Shown here: piece after piece, positions 41,333 through 51,561 of the stretch
How the letters are laid out: each line of letters opens with the position of its first letter
Numbering within the stretch: position 1 is the first letter of the stretch
Assembly (NCBI RefSeq): GCF_900343145.1
Contig: NZ_LT996886.1
Coordinates: 930,001-994,000, forward strand
DNA from: Tessaracoccus timonensis
GTDB lineage: Bacteria > Actinomycetota > Actinomycetes > Propionibacteriales > Propionibacteriaceae
Reading direction: 5' to 3'
Length of the DNA: 64,000 nt
Notes under the pieces: generated by a model
What the model was told of the DNA's origin: nothing
Seen by the model: the letters and a program-made list of their open reading frames with translations, nothing else
Databases searched by the model: none
Translations under genes and position numbers: made by a program

Positions 41333-41932
41333 TCAGTCGAAGATCGGCCCGACGGTGCGGGTGCGCTTCAGTTCGAAGAAACCGGGGTAGGCCGTCATCT
41401 TGACGAAACCGTCGAAGAGTTCACCGGCGGCCTCGCCCTTCGGCGCGGGTGAGATGACCGGGCCGAACAGGCTCATGCCGTTCACGCGAATGACGGGGGT
41501 GCCAACTTCATCGCCCACCGGGTCCATGCCCTCGTGATGCGAGCGACGAAGGTCGTCGTCGATCGCGTCAGTCTGGGCGATCTCGAAAATGTCCTCGTCG
41601 GCGCCCACCTCGTCGAGTGCGGCTTTGAGCGAGTCCAAGCTGCGATCTTCACCTGGGTGGAAGCGTGTGCCGACGGCGGTGTAGAACTCGGCGAGCTTCT
41701 CGGAGCCATGGCGCTGCTCGACGAGGAGGCTCGCGCGAGCGGGTACCCAGGCTTGGTCGATGTGGGCGCGGTAGTCAGGGTCGAGGTCGCGGCCCTCGTT
41801 GAGCACAGCGAGGCTCATCACGTGGAAGGTGAGATCGATGTCGCGTACGTTCTGCACCTCGAGCATCCACCGCGAGGTCATCCATGCCCAGGGGCAGGAA
41901 GGATCAAACCAGAAATCAACTTGGGTCGTCAT
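41333..41932 (-). CDS. DsbA-family (mycothiol-dependent reductase-like) protein with a one-Cys active site
   Basis: A 199-residue thioredoxin-fold protein beginning [20 protein letters not shown]. This is the start typical of Rv2466c-type DsbA-like mycothiol-dependent reductases. The active-site motif is C-P-W-A rather than C-P-W-C, so the resolving cysteine is an alanine. A helical insertion follows ([20 protein letters not shown]), then the cis-proline strand [23 protein letters not shown] precedes ATG 41932; a TTGGCT six bases upstream could be a -10. The one-Cys site suggests reduction by free mycothiol or a glutathione-transferase-like mechanism (inference). Confidence 0.85.
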   Translation of the reverse strand: MTTQVDFWFDPSCPWAWMTSRWMLEVQNVRDIDLTFHVMSLAVLNEGRDLDPDYRAHIDQAWVPARASLLVEQRHGSEKLAEFYTAVGTRFHPGEDRSLDSLKAALDEVGADEDIFEIAQTDAIDDDLRRSHHEGMDPVGDEVGTPVIRVNGMSLFGPVISPAPKGEAAGELFDGFVKMTAYPGFFELKRTRTVGPIFD

Positions 41933-42060
41933 GTCTCCAGCCAAGCACACGCGCTCAAATGCTGCGCCGAAGTTCACCAATGTCGCCAAGACAAGTACAG
42001 ATACTCATCTGTGTGACCCCTGCACTTCGTAGAGTTCTGGACAAGAGAAAGGGCTCTCCC

Positions 42061-42360
42061 ATGGACTACGAGGTTGACTACTCCGTGCTGCACCATGCAG
42101 GCACGAAAGCAGTGGGCGTTGCAGCAGACATTGCCGGTGTGTTGGCCGACATGCACATGAACGACGTGGCCGGGGCCATCCCAGGCAGCATGAGCGCTGG
42201 CGTCGCCACCTCTGTGTCCAACGGCTGGCGAGAAGGCTCCGAGTCTGCGGTGAAGACGCTGGAGAGCTACGGCAAGAACCTCACGGAGACGGCCGTCGCC
42301 TATCGCAAGGTCGAAGAGGCCAATTCCCGGGCCGCAACATCATTCTTCGGAGGTATCTGA
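42061..42360 (+). CDS. WXG100/ESX-like small protein (partner of the lipase effector)
   Basis: A 99-residue, all-helical protein preceded by GAAAGGG and ending in a TGATG overlap with the next gene. The length, helical hairpin pattern (HHAGTKAVGVAADIAGVLAD / ESAVKTLESYGKNLTETAVA) and the W-x-x-G turn NGWREG resemble Esx/WXG100-type proteins of type VII secretion. The C-terminus lacks a canonical YxxxD/E. It is probably the small co-secreted or targeting partner of the following effector. Confidence 0.6.
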   Translation: MDYEVDYSVLHHAGTKAVGVAADIAGVLADMHMNDVAGAIPGSMSAGVATSVSNGWREGSESAVKTLESYGKNLTETAVAYRKVEEANSRAATSFFGGI

Positions 42361-44096
42361 TGCTCAGCTGGGGTGACGGCCTGCGTGTCAATCCAGGCAT
42401 TTTGCAGGCGCGGGCGGCGTCGCTGAACCAGGTCAAGGGCCAGCTCGACTCCAAAATCAGCGAGCACGAGAGCATCGACATGGGCCCCTGGCGTGGCGAC
42501 GCGCAACGGGCCCAGCACTCGAGCCATCGCAAGCTGCTCACCGATCTGCGCTCGCATGCACGCAGGATTCCTCCCGCCGCAAACGCGCTGAGCAACGCGT
42601 CTCAGTCGTTTACACAGATTCAGCAGTCCCAGCACAATCTGATCAACCGCGCGCGGGCATGGGATTACGAGATCCAGAACAACGGCGTGCTACGCGATCT
42701 CAATTCCGGGCTGTCAAAGATCGACCCACGCAGACTGTACCAACGGGTGCGCATCCAGGGCTCAGTGCTGAGCCTAGTCGTCCGGCTGAATGCCACCGAC
42801 TTCGCGCTCGCGGCTCGGCTGAAGATTGCCGACATCGGCAACAACATTCTCGACGAGTTCGCCGAGGCCCGCGACGGGCTGATAGATCTGCTGCACGCCG
42901 GCGGGGACAAGCTGCTGAGCGGTTTGGAGTGGCTGGGCGGCAAGATCAAGGACGGTCTCGACTGGGGCAAGGGCAAGATCGAGGATGCCTGGGAGTGGGG
43001 CAAGGGCGTCTTCGACAATGTCATGGAGCGGCTCGGCCACACCGCTCCTGCGATCCAGCGACTCTTCGAAACGTTGGGTACTCAGCCGCAGTGGCTGAGG
43101 GATTTCTTCGAGAAGGGGGAGATTCCGCAGCTCGCTGAGGTTGCTGGGTCAGCGCTCTTCCTGGGCGGCCAGATCGTGGGCATTCCGTTCAACTTCATCA
43201 CGAATGAAGATCAGCATTTCTTCGACGACGGGCGCCCCTGGATGGCCACGCCTGCGGACGTGCAAGATCACGTCGTCGAGAAGCAGCGCTTTGACAGCGT
43301 GAACGACGTCATCGATCCCATGATGGACGTCTACAACACGCAAGACAGCAACGACCCCACCGACCGCGCACAGATTCAAGTCACCCCGGTTGTCGGCGAC
43401 GACGGACAGGTGCGATACGTCGTCTCAATCCCAGGCACCACCGAGTCAATGACTACGCTGGATGGCTGGAACGGGAACCCGTCGGGTACCGACTGGGCAG
43501 CGAACCTGAAGGGCGTGGGCTATGGCTCCACCGCTGCGACGGAATCGATCATGAACTCCATCGACCAGGCCATTCAGGAAGATCAGGCAAGGCGCGGCAT
43601 CAGCGGAGGGAAGCCCGAAGTGCTGCTCTCCGGCCACTCGCAAGGCGGCATCATCGCGGGCAACATTGCTGCGTCCAACGAATTCGCCGACAAGTACGAC
43701 GTCGGCGGCGTGATTAGCGCAGGGTCTCCCGTCGAGACGCTTGGTGTGCCGGAGCACATCCCGGTGTACAACTACCAAAACGCTCTGGATCCCGTGCCGA
43801 GAACCGACCTCGGCGGTGCGCGTTGGAAGCCTGGCGAGGGGATTCAGTTCGATACCCCCAGCAACGTACACAACGTCGTATTCCCGCACGAAGGCAGCAT
43901 TTCCCCTGGTCACACGCACCTGCAGCAGACCTACGCCGACAACATCGCTGACCTCCAGGAACGCAAGAACAACCCCTACCTGTCCAACAACCCCAATGTT
44001 CAGGCGCAGCAGGCCATGGATAGGGATCTCGGACGCTTCTACAACGGTGAAGTGGATAACGCGTACCGTGTGGAATACGGGCGTGAGACGAACTGA
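42360..44096 (+). CDS. Type VII secretion effector: WXG-like N-terminus with C-terminal alpha/beta-hydrolase (lipase) domain
   Basis: A 578-residue protein. Residues 1-100 are helical with a WXG motif (DMGPWRGDAQRAQHSSH), as in type VII substrates. A central amphipathic Lys/Gly/Trp repeat region follows (LLSGLEWLGGKIKDGLDWGK, then WEWGKGVFD), then a hydrophobic segment near residue 265. The C-terminal domain is an alpha/beta hydrolase: LLSGHSQGGIIAGN carries the nucleophile serine near residue 425, the acid is likely in YQNALDPVPR, and the histidine in SISPGHTHLQQTY. There is no Sec signal. It is best read as a secreted phospholipase/esterase, possibly an antibacterial toxin. Confidence 0.75.
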   Translation: MLSWGDGLRVNPGILQARAASLNQVKGQLDSKISEHESIDMGPWRGDAQRAQHSSHRKLLTDLRSHARRIPPAANALSNASQSFTQIQQSQHNLINRARAWDYEIQNNGVLRDLNSGLSKIDPRRLYQRVRIQGSVLSLVVRLNATDFALAARLKIADIGNNILDEFAEARDGLIDLLHAGGDKLLSGLEWLGGKIKDGLDWGKGKIEDAWEWGKGVFDNVMERLGHTAPAIQRLFETLGTQPQWLRDFFEKGEIPQLAEVAGSALFLGGQIVGIPFNFITNEDQHFFDDGRPWMATPADVQDHVVEKQRFDSVNDVIDPMMDVYNTQDSNDPTDRAQIQVTPVVGDDGQVRYVVSIPGTTESMTTLDGWNGNPSGTDWAANLKGVGYGSTAATESIMNSIDQAIQEDQARRGISGGKPEVLLSGHSQGGIIAGNIAASNEFADKYDVGGVISAGSPVETLGVPEHIPVYNYQNALDPVPRTDLGGARWKPGEGIQFDTPSNVHNVVFPHEGSISPGHTHLQQTYADNIADLQERKNNPYLSNNPNVQAQQAMDRDLGRFYNGEVDNAYRVEYGRETN

Positions 44097-44104
44097 GCGA
44101 GGAT

Positions 44105-44878
44105 ATGGCTATGACAACGATGATCCAGTCGGAGGACCCTACCCTGCACGTCGGCCTCATTGAGGCGACGGTGTGGGCCGACGCGGTCGAAGAGATCACC
44201 GATGGCGTCTTCCCTCGTGATGATGACGACAAGCTCGCGTTTTGGGAAGCCGCTGGCATCATCGCTGATGACCAGGTCGACGAGCTGTGGGGCCGCGCGA
44301 TTGCCGTCGCTCAGCAATCGACGCGCGCCTGCGAACTGCTCAGCCGCAAGGACGACGTCGTGTTCAGCGCGACGGTACTCGTCCACGATGGATGGGTGGT
44401 GTCATGCACCAGCCGGGGCACCGTCGCGAATGTGGATGGGGAGGAGTCCGTCGACAAGCTCCATCCGATGATGGAAGTAGCCATCGCTCCCGTTCACCGG
44501 GCGTGGCAGGTAATCCGACGGGTGCTCCCGCCCGAGGATGCGCTGCGGCACGAACCGCGTGCGACGACCGTCGACGAAGCGAAACAGATCACCGTGGACC
44601 TGTCCTCCATTCCTGAGGGTATGCGATCAACGCCAGAAACCTTCGCCGCGCACCTCTACGAGCTGCCGCATCTGCCGCCTCAGGTGATCGACCTTTCGGA
44701 TCCGCACGCGACGGTGTTCACCTACTCGCTCGTGGCAGACGATACTGGCGTGCGCACGTCGAACAAGACGTGGGTGCTTGGCAAGGCGCTCTACCTGATC
44801 GACGCCGACACCGCATCAATGTGGCAAGTGCCCGACGGCGACCTGGGCCACACACTCGTCGCCTCGCTGCTGGGCTAG
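44105..44878 (+). CDS. Third gene of the type VII module (EspG-like chaperone or immunity candidate)
   Basis: A 257-residue soluble protein starting eight bases after the lipase gene, with GAGCGAGG upstream. Segments such as ARQ-type helix ACELLSRKDDVVFSATVLVH, then HPMMEVAIAPVHRAWQVIRR and VLPPEDALRHEP, resemble the EspG layout that binds secreted substrates. But similarity is weak, and a toxin-immunity protein is equally possible. No signal peptide or membrane segment is present. Its position directly after the effector argues for a dedicated partner. Confidence 0.5.
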   Translation: MAMTTMIQSEDPTLHVGLIEATVWADAVEEITDGVFPRDDDDKLAFWEAAGIIADDQVDELWGRAIAVAQQSTRACELLSRKDDVVFSATVLVHDGWVVSCTSRGTVANVDGEESVDKLHPMMEVAIAPVHRAWQVIRRVLPPEDALRHEPRATTVDEAKQITVDLSSIPEGMRSTPETFAAHLYELPHLPPQVIDLSDPHATVFTYSLVADDTGVRTSNKTWVLGKALYLIDADTASMWQVPDGDLGHTLVASLLG

Positions 44879-44914
44879 CCGAGCTGGGTTCACCGTCCAA
44901 TGAGCGCGGCCAGA

Positions 44915-45508
44915 CTATTCGGTATGCAAGGCGTTGTCTGCCGGTCCTTCGCGCCATCCAGTGAATCTGGTTGTGAGGCCGGCCCTCGTCGGGGCGCACA
45001 CGAATGGCCCAGCGTCGAGAGAGGCGTCCACAGGCACGGGCACCACACGCACTAAACGGAGGCTGCCATCGACGCCTGCGCGGATCGTGAGCGCATCGCC
45101 GCTACGTGATGCGCGGACAGTGACGACCTTCCCAAGCCAGTTGGGCACTGAGGCAACAGACCAGTCACTCAATGGCCAGGTCACCACCGCGCCCACCTGC
45201 GGGAAGCCGTCGGCAAACTCGACGCCGGCCTTGATCCAGTGTTCGTCATCAGTTCGGAGGAACAGACCAGCCTGATCGAACTGAGCGGAGAATTCAGCGA
45301 CGAAATCCACCTCGACTGCACGTCCCGGCGGAAGGTGACGTAACAGAGCGTGTTCGGAGTCATGTACGAAGCCATAACTCGTCTTGCGCCATGCGTCGCT
45401 ACCCTCACGTGCTGTAACGCAGAGGCGCGTTTCATCCACAACAGCCGCCTCCGGCTCATGCGTCCAGCGGCCTTCAGACCAGTCAATGCGTTGCAACTGC
45501 TCACCCAT
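44915..45508 (-). CDS. DUF1349-family beta-sandwich protein
   Basis: A 197-residue cytoplasmic protein with the DUF1349 (concanavalin-like) signature: SDAWRKTSYGFVHDSEHALL, then VDFVAEFSAQFDQAGLFLRT, and the C-terminal FVCAPTRAGLTTRFTGWR. The fold suggests carbohydrate or small-ligand binding; the family has no settled function. ATG 45508 is seven bases after TAGTGT (45516-45521), consistent with a leaderless mRNA. It converges with the type VII module and is separated by a short gap from tRNA-Ile on the same strand. Confidence 0.8.
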   Translation of the reverse strand: MGEQLQRIDWSEGRWTHEPEAAVVDETRLCVTAREGSDAWRKTSYGFVHDSEHALLRHLPPGRAVEVDFVAEFSAQFDQAGLFLRTDDEHWIKAGVEFADGFPQVGAVVTWPLSDWSVASVPNWLGKVVTVRASRSGDALTIRAGVDGSLRLVRVVPVPVDASLDAGPFVCAPTRAGLTTRFTGWREGPADNALHTE

Positions 45509-45586
45509 GACACAAACACTAGGCGGAGAAGCAATAAAGTAAGTGACGCGATGTCGTAGTCATACACCGCACATGGGCGAAAGCGG

Positions 45587-45660
45587 TGAGCCTAGCTGGA
45601 CTTGAACCAGCGACCTCTGCCTTATCAGGGCAGCGCTCTAACCAACTGAGCTATAGGCTC
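45587..45660 (-). tRNA. tRNA-Ile (GAT anticodon)
   Basis: A 74-base cloverleaf on the minus strand, with acceptor GAGCCTA/TAGGCTC and discriminator A. The anticodon arm is CTGCC-CTGATAA-GGCAG and the T-arm contains GTTCAAGTC. CCA is not encoded (CCG follows). Its position after gyrA and the DUF3566 gene is the usual actinobacterial order. Confidence 0.95.
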
Positions 45661-45734
45661 GTTCACCGACGTGAAACTTTATCAAACCATTTGAGCTGCT
45701 CGCAAACTGTCCGGAGGGAGCGTCGAGCAAACCG

Positions 45735-45807
45735 CGACTGAGCGCACTCCAGACGACGATTTCGGCCCTAGAACGAGCATTTTCTGCATCTGGAGTGCGC
45801 TCAGTCG
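45735..45807. repeat. 73-bp palindromic element
   Basis: Perfect 19-bp arms at 45735-45753 (core CGACTGAGCGCACTCCAGA) and 45789-45807, with a 35-bp loop, between tRNA-Ile and the DUF3566 gene. The outer sequence CCGCGACTGAGC recurs in the inner arm of the 30041-30147 element. Confidence 0.85.
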
Positions 45808-45821
45808 AGCTTTACGTGTGG

Positions 45822-46679
45822 TCAGTCCTCCGCCAGCGTGATTTCCAGGCCACCCATCACGACGGACGCCAGGTTGTAGAGGAACGCGAACAGCGTAGCC
45901 ACTGCGGTGAAGATGACGACGTCGATGGCAGCGAGCACGGTGGTCAAACCCATGACGCGCTGCCAGCCCAGGAACTCGTGGATGTTGAAGCGATCGCCGC
46001 CACCTTGTGGATCAGCGACCACGGAGTTCACCAGATCGTTGATGGTATTCAGCGCATCGGAACCGGCCACGACGGACCACAGCACACCAACGCCTGCGAC
46101 GAGCATGACACCGAAGGCGATCGAGAACAGGAACGATGTCTTCATCACCGACCACGGATCAATCCGGTTGATCCGCAGACGCGCCTTACGGGTACGTCGC
46201 GACGAGGACGCGCGGCCCAGCTGGGAGCCAGCCGGCTCCGAATCCGACGTACCTGCGCGCGACGGACGCGGCGCGGAAGTAGGAGCCTCCACCGGCTGCG
46301 ACGCGGAGGCGCCAGACGTCACCGGCTGCGGCCCAGACGCACCGGGCTCTGACTTGGTTGAACGCTTGATGCTGTCGAGCTCCCAGTCGTTGGCGTTCTG
46401 TGACTTGCGAGCATCTGGACGAGCGTCCGTCGCAGACTTCGCACTGCGCGAAAACTTCACCTGGCGCGTGGCGTCCCCGTCGAGGCTCGTGGCAGACTGC
46501 TGAGGTTTATCCTGCGCCCCAGGCCCCTTCGCTGGGGCACCCTGCGGGTTGGGGCCGCCCGTCGGCTGAGGGTTACCCTCAGCGCTTTCAGCGGGCTTCT
46601 GGGGGTCAGCGTCAGGCTTCCGGGAGAAATCAAGCCCTGGGGAACCGTCGGCGCCAGGCCAGCGCGGCGCATCACTCAT
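45822..46679 (-). CDS. DUF3566 membrane protein downstream of gyrA
   Basis: A 285-residue protein. The first 165 residues are low-complexity (Pro, Ala, Ser, Gln, Lys) and cytoplasmic. The C-terminal DUF3566 domain starts with [20 protein letters not shown] and has two membrane segments ([40 protein letters not shown]). DUF3566 genes lie after gyrA across Actinobacteria and are linked to cell-wall or division functions, without a firm mechanism. The ATG overlaps the gyrA stop by 8 bp. Confidence 0.88.
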   Translation of the reverse strand: MSDAPRWPGADGSPGLDFSRKPDADPQKPAESAEGNPQPTGGPNPQGAPAKGPGAQDKPQQSATSLDGDATRQVKFSRSAKSATDARPDARKSQNANDWELDSIKRSTKSEPGASGPQPVTSGASASQPVEAPTSAPRPSRAGTSDSEPAGSQLGRASSSRRTRKARLRINRIDPWSVMKTSFLFSIAFGVMLVAGVGVLWSVVAGSDALNTINDLVNSVVADPQGGGDRFNIHEFLGWQRVMGLTTVLAAIDVVIFTAVATLFAFLYNLASVVMGGLEITLAED

Positions 46680-49290
46680 CGGTCGCCTCCTCGTTCATGT
46701 CCGTGTCGTCTACCGTAGCGGTTTCTTCACCCTCCACGGCAGCAGACTCGGCGGTTTCTTCTTCCTCCACCTCTGTTTCAGGGTAGAGCGCAATCACACT
46801 CACAGCGTCCTCGCCACGCACGCCGACGAATTTCACGCCCATCGTGTCACGTCCCTTCACCGGGACTTCCGCCACAGCCGAGCGAGTGATCTGTCCAGAA
46901 TGCTTGATGGCGATGACCTCGTCAGTTTCATCGACGATGAGCCCGCCGACGAGCGAGCCGCGGTCGTCGACGAGTTTCATGGCCTTGATGCCGAGCCCGC
47001 CACGCCCCTGCGTGCGGTATTCGCTCACCTTCGTGCGCTTGGCGTAGCCACCCTGCGTGACGGTGAACACGAAGCGGTCGTCTTCCTCGCCGTCAGCGGG
47101 GAGCACGGACATGCTGAGGAGCTCGTCGGACTCGCCGCCCACCTCACGGAAACGCATGCCGGTGACACCCGACGTCGCACGCCCCGTGGGGCGGAGTTGC
47201 TCGTCAGAGGCCTGGAAACGAATAGCCTGGCCCTTCTTCGACAACAGCAGCACGTCATCGTCGGCAGAGCAGACCTCGGCGCCGATGAGCTCGTCGTCCT
47301 CGTCGCGGAAGTTGATGGCAATCACGCCGGCCTGGCGCGACGAGTCGTACGCGGTCAGGGCCGTCTTCTTGACCAGACCCTTCTTCGTCGCCAGGAGCAG
47401 GTACGGCGCGTCTTCGTAGGTGCGCAGCCGCATCACGCGGGCGATCTTCTCGTCGGGAAGGAACGTCAGCAGCCCGACGACGTGGCTGCCCTTGGCGTCA
47501 CGTCCGCCCTCGGGGAGCTGCCATGCCTTGATGCGGTACACGCGCCCAAAGTTGGTGAAGAACAGCAACCACTCGTGGTTCGTCGCAGTAAACAGGTGCT
47601 GCACCTCGTCGTCGGCGCGCAGCGTCGCTCCGCGAACACCCTTGCCGCCGCGCTTTTGGGCGCGGTACTGGTCGGTGCGGGTGCGCTTGACGTAGCCGCC
47701 GTAGGTGATGGTGACGACGACGTCCTCGTCGGGAATGAAATCTTCCTCCGAGAAGTCGCCCTCAGCTGCGATGATCTTCGTGCGGCGCTCGTCGCCGTAC
47801 TTGTCGACGATCTCCTGCAGCTCGACGCCGATGATCTCGCGCTGACGCTCCTCCTTGGCGAGGATGTCCTTGAGATCGGCGATCTTCGCCTCGAGCGCCG
47901 CAAGCCTGTCGATCGTCTCCTGACGCTCGAGGGCCGCGAGCCTGCGCAGCTGCATGTCCAGGATGGCGCTGGCTTGCACCTGATCGATGTCGAGCAGCAC
48001 CATCAGGCCGGTGCGGGCATCGTCGGCGTTCGGCGAGCGCCGAATGAGCGCGATGACCTCGTCGAGCTTGTCGAGGGCCTTCACCAAGCCGCGGTAGATG
48101 TGCGCCTTCTTCTCCGCATCTTCCAGCTGGAACTGGGTGCGCCTGCGGATGACCTCCATCTGGTGCTTGATCCACAGCGAGATGAACTGGTCGAGGCGCA
48201 GCGTACGGGGGACGTCGTCGACGATGGCCAGCATGTTGCAGCCAAACGATTCCTGCAGCGCCGTGTGTTTGTACAGATTGTTGAGCACGACGCGAGGCTG
48301 CGCGTCGCGCTTCAGCACGATCACCAGGCGCAGGCCGGTACGCGCCGACGAGTCGTCGCGGATGTCCGCGATGCCGGCGAGCTTGCCGCTATTGACGAGG
48401 TCGGCGATGCGCTGCGCAAGGGTGTCAGGGTTCGTCATGTACGGCAGCTGCTTCACGACGAGCATCTGCCGGCCGCGCTCGTCTTCCTCGAAGTCGACGA
48501 CCGCGCGCATCACAACCGAGCCGCGCCCCGTGCGGTACGCGTCTTCGATGCCTTGACGCCCGACGATCAGCGCTCCGCCTGGGAAGTCCGGGCCGTGGAT
48601 GCGCTGCATGGCCGCTTCCAGCAGCTCCTCGCTGCTCGCCTTGGGATGCTCGAGCGCCCACTGCACCGCGTCGCCCACCTCACGCAGGTTGTGCGTCGGG
48701 ATGTTCGTCGCCATACCGACGGCGATGCCCGTCGAGCCGTTCACCAGGAGGTTCGGGAAGCGGGCGGGGAGCACCGTCGGCTCCTGCTCCCGGTTGTCGT
48801 AGTTGGGCATGAAGTCGACGGTGTTCTGGTCGATCTCACGCACCATCTCGGCCGCGAGCGGGGCCATCTTGCACTCGGTGTATCGCATGGCCGCGGCCTT
48901 GTCGTTGCCCTGCGAACCGAAGTTGCCCTGCCCCGCGACGAGGGTGTGGCGCATCGCCCACGGCTGAGCCAGGCGCACGAGGGCGTCGTAGATCGCCGAG
49001 TCGCCGTGAGGGTGGTACAAACCCATCACCTCACCGACGACGCGCGAGCACTTGTTCCAGCCACGGTCGGGGCGGTAACCGCCGTCCCACATGGCGTACA
49101 ACACGCGACGGTGCACGGGCTTGAGGCCGTCGCGCACGTCGGGCAGCGCACGCCCGACGATCACGCTCATGGCGTAGTCAAGGTACGATTTTTGGATTTC
49201 CTCTTCGAGGTCCGTCGCATCGACGCGGCCGTGGCCGCCTGCCTGCAACTCGTCGTTCAGGGCTTCTACCGGAGTTTCTTCGTCTGCCAT
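46672..49290 (-). CDS. gyrA: DNA gyrase subunit A
   Basis: An 872-residue type IIA topoisomerase subunit that cuts and passes DNA to introduce negative supercoils. The quinolone-resistance region [20 protein letters not shown] has the wild-type-like serine and aspartate. The catalytic tyrosine lies in [12 protein letters not shown]. The C-terminal beta-pinwheel includes the gyrase box, seen as [10 protein letters not shown]. The C-terminal tail is acidic ([20 protein letters not shown]), as in actinobacterial GyrA. It lies 10 bp downstream of gyrB and overlaps the DUF3566 gene. Confidence 0.98.
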   Translation of the reverse strand: MADEETPVEALNDELQAGGHGRVDATDLEEEIQKSYLDYAMSVIVGRALPDVRDGLKPVHRRVLYAMWDGGYRPDRGWNKCSRVVGEVMGLYHPHGDSAIYDALVRLAQPWAMRHTLVAGQGNFGSQGNDKAAAMRYTECKMAPLAAEMVREIDQNTVDFMPNYDNREQEPTVLPARFPNLLVNGSTGIAVGMATNIPTHNLREVGDAVQWALEHPKASSEELLEAAMQRIHGPDFPGGALIVGRQGIEDAYRTGRGSVVMRAVVDFEEDERGRQMLVVKQLPYMTNPDTLAQRIADLVNSGKLAGIADIRDDSSARTGLRLVIVLKRDAQPRVVLNNLYKHTALQESFGCNMLAIVDDVPRTLRLDQFISLWIKHQMEVIRRRTQFQLEDAEKKAHIYRGLVKALDKLDEVIALIRRSPNADDARTGLMVLLDIDQVQASAILDMQLRRLAALERQETIDRLAALEAKIADLKDILAKEERQREIIGVELQEIVDKYGDERRTKIIAAEGDFSEEDFIPDEDVVVTITYGGYVKRTRTDQYRAQKRGGKGVRGATLRADDEVQHLFTATNHEWLLFFTNFGRVYRIKAWQLPEGGRDAKGSHVVGLLTFLPDEKIARVMRLRTYEDAPYLLLATKKGLVKKTALTAYDSSRQAGVIAINFRDEDDELIGAEVCSADDDVLLLSKKGQAIRFQASDEQLRPTGRATSGVTGMRFREVGGESDELLSMSVLPADGEEDDRFVFTVTQGGYAKRTKVSEYRTQGRGGLGIKAMKLVDDRGSLVGGLIVDETDEVIAIKHSGQITRSAVAEVPVKGRDTMGVKFVGVRGEDAVSVIALYPETEVEEEETAESAAVEGEETATVDDTDMNEEATDE

Positions 49291-49300
49291 AGCTTCTTCC

Positions 49301-51376
49301 TCAGATGTCCAGGAAGCGCACGTCGCGAGCGTTGCGCTGAATGAAGGTGCGTCGCTGCTCGACGTCTTCGCCCATCAGGATGGAGAACATCCGGTCGGCT
49401 GCAGCAGCGTCATCCATGGTGACCTGGAGCAGAATGCGGTTTTCGGGGTCCATCGTCGTTTCCCACAGGTCGTCGGCGTTCATCTCGCCGAGGCCCTTGT
49501 AGCGCTGGATGGGGTTGACCTGCGGCAGCTTCTTGCCAGCCGCCAGGCCGGCCTCGCGCAGTGCGTCACGTTCTGCGTCGGTGTATGCCAGCTCGTGCGG
49601 CGCATTCGTCCAGCGCAACCTGAACAGCGGCGGCTGCGCGAGGTACACGTGGCCGGCCTCGATGAGCGGACGGAGGAAACGGAAGATCAGCGTCAGCAGC
49701 AGCGTGCGGATGTGCGCGCCGTCGACGTCGGCGTCGGCCATGAGCACGAGCTTGTGGTAGCGGAGCCGGTCGATGTCGAAGTCTTCCTGCGCGCCGGTGC
49801 CGAGCGCGTTGATGATGGCCTCGACTTCCTTGTTAGCGAGGATCTTGTCCAGGCGTGCCTTCTCGACGTTCAAGATCTTGCCGCGAATGGGCAGGATGGC
49901 CTGCGTGCGCGGGTCACGACCACCGCGGGCGGAGCCGCCGGCGGAGTCACCCTCGACGATGAACATTTCGCACTCTTCAGGGTTGCGCGACGAGCAATCC
50001 ACCAGCTTGCCGGGGAGACCACCGCCGCCGAGGAGGCCCTTACGGTTGCGCGCCATGTCGCGCGCCTTGCGAGCGGCGATGCGCGCCTGAGCGGCGGCCT
50101 GCGACTTGCGGATGATGTCTTTGCCCTCTGCGGGGTTGAGCTCGAACCAGTCGCCCAGCTTCTCCCACATGACGCGCTGCACAAAGGTGCGTGCATCGGT
50201 GTTGCCGAGCTTCGTTTTCGTCTGGCCCTCGAACTGCGGTTCGGCCACCTTGATCGAAATAATTGCGGTGAGGCCTTCGCGGATATCGTCGCCGGAGACG
50301 CGATCTTCCTTCTTTTTGATCATGCCCCAGTTTTCGCCCCACTTATTCACGGTGTTCGTGAGTGCGGCGCGGAATCCCTCTTCGTGCGTGCCGCCTTCGT
50401 GGGTGGAAATGGTATTCGCGAATGTGTACACATTCGACGAGTACGACATATTCCATTGCATCGCGATTTCCAGGCTCATGCCCTGATCGGGAGCGTGCGC
50501 CTCCATGTCAATGATGGAGTTGTGTACCGGCTCTTTACCCTTCGAGACGAATCGCACGTAGTCCTTCAGACCTTCGGCGTAATGGAACTCGTCGTGGCTG
50601 ATGTCGTCGGGATCGCTGGTGACGTCGTCGCTCGTGTCTTCGCCCTCGGCGGCCTCGACGGTGGCATCCGAGCGACGGTCGTCGAGGATGATGCGCAGAC
50701 CCTTATTCAGGAACGCCATTTCACGGAAGCGATTCGCCAGGGTGTCGTAGCTAAACCGTGTTGTTTCAAAGATTTCCGACGATGGGTAGAACGTAATAGT
50801 GGTGCCGGTGGATTCACCGTCGGCAAGCTCGCGGACGGTCTCCAATTCATACACCGGAACTCCGAGCTTGAATTCCTGGCGGTACAGGTGCCCGTCTCGG
50901 CGCACTTCGACGATGAATTTCTCGGATAGCGCATTCACGACAGACGAGCCGACGCCGTGCAAACCACCCGAGACTTTATAGCCGCCATTACCGAATTTGC
51001 CGCCTGCATGGAGCACAGTGAGGACGAGGGTGACCGTCGGGATCTTCTCAACGGGGTGTTCCTTGACGGGAATGCCGCGACCGTTGTCGATGACACGCAC
51101 GCCCCCGTCGTCGAGCAGTTCGATGTTGATCTGGGAGCAGTAGCCGGCCAGGGCCTCGTCGACGGAGTTGTCGACGATCTCGTATACGAGATGGTGGAGG
51201 CCGCGCTCGCCGGTGGAGCCGATGTACATGCCTGGGCGCTTGCGCACCGCCTCCAGACCTTCGAGGACCGAGATTTGGTCAGCGTCGTAGTCGCCAGACA
51301 CTGCGCTCTCGGGCTGACCGTCGAGATCGACGACTGCATCCGTCGCGTCAATCGGGGTGGACTCGTCGTGATCCAC
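49301..51376 (-). CDS. gyrB: DNA gyrase subunit B
   Basis: A 691-residue ATPase subunit. The GHKL ATP-binding domain has the catalytic glutamate in [20 protein letters not shown] and the ATP lid [14 protein letters not shown]. The TOPRIM domain contains [20 protein letters not shown] and [12 protein letters not shown] (Mg2+ site). The C-terminus [13 protein letters not shown] is typical. The start is GTG 51376 with AAGGAG upstream. gyrB is not preceded by recF/dnaN here; a HAD-phosphatase gene lies upstream on the same strand. Confidence 0.98.
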   Translation of the reverse strand: MDHDESTPIDATDAVVDLDGQPESAVSGDYDADQISVLEGLEAVRKRPGMYIGSTGERGLHHLVYEIVDNSVDEALAGYCSQINIELLDDGGVRVIDNGRGIPVKEHPVEKIPTVTLVLTVLHAGGKFGNGGYKVSGGLHGVGSSVVNALSEKFIVEVRRDGHLYRQEFKLGVPVYELETVRELADGESTGTTITFYPSSEIFETTRFSYDTLANRFREMAFLNKGLRIILDDRRSDATVEAAEGEDTSDDVTSDPDDISHDEFHYAEGLKDYVRFVSKGKEPVHNSIIDMEAHAPDQGMSLEIAMQWNMSYSSNVYTFANTISTHEGGTHEEGFRAALTNTVNKWGENWGMIKKKEDRVSGDDIREGLTAIISIKVAEPQFEGQTKTKLGNTDARTFVQRVMWEKLGDWFELNPAEGKDIIRKSQAAAQARIAARKARDMARNRKGLLGGGGLPGKLVDCSSRNPEECEMFIVEGDSAGGSARGGRDPRTQAILPIRGKILNVEKARLDKILANKEVEAIINALGTGAQEDFDIDRLRYHKLVLMADADVDGAHIRTLLLTLIFRFLRPLIEAGHVYLAQPPLFRLRWTNAPHELAYTDAERDALREAGLAAGKKLPQVNPIQRYKGLGEMNADDLWETTMDPENRILLQVTMDDAAAADRMFSILMGEDVEQRRTFIQRNARDVRFLDI

Positions 51377-51561
51377 GCGTACTCCTTACATGCCACGGCC
51401 GTCGATCCGACGGCCAACGTCAAGCATACCGCGCTCGGGCGCCGGATCGCGCATCGTCGACACGCGAAATCCGTTGTACGCCGCTTGAGGGGCGTTTCCA
51501 GCGCCGCGACCATCGTCGCAACGTAGTCCCCCGCACCATGGGGTCGGCGCGCTATGGGGCC

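Noticed and set aside
46900-49344. Long plus-strand open frame opposite gyrA
   Set aside because: It is the antisense shadow of gyrA; the composition is Arg/His/Asp-rich with no domain.
51386-51560. Possible coding sequence upstream of gyrB (dnaN/recF-type cluster expected)
   Set aside because: No recF or dnaN similarity is seen; the gap holds only the gyrB ribosome binding site and the end of the HAD gene region.
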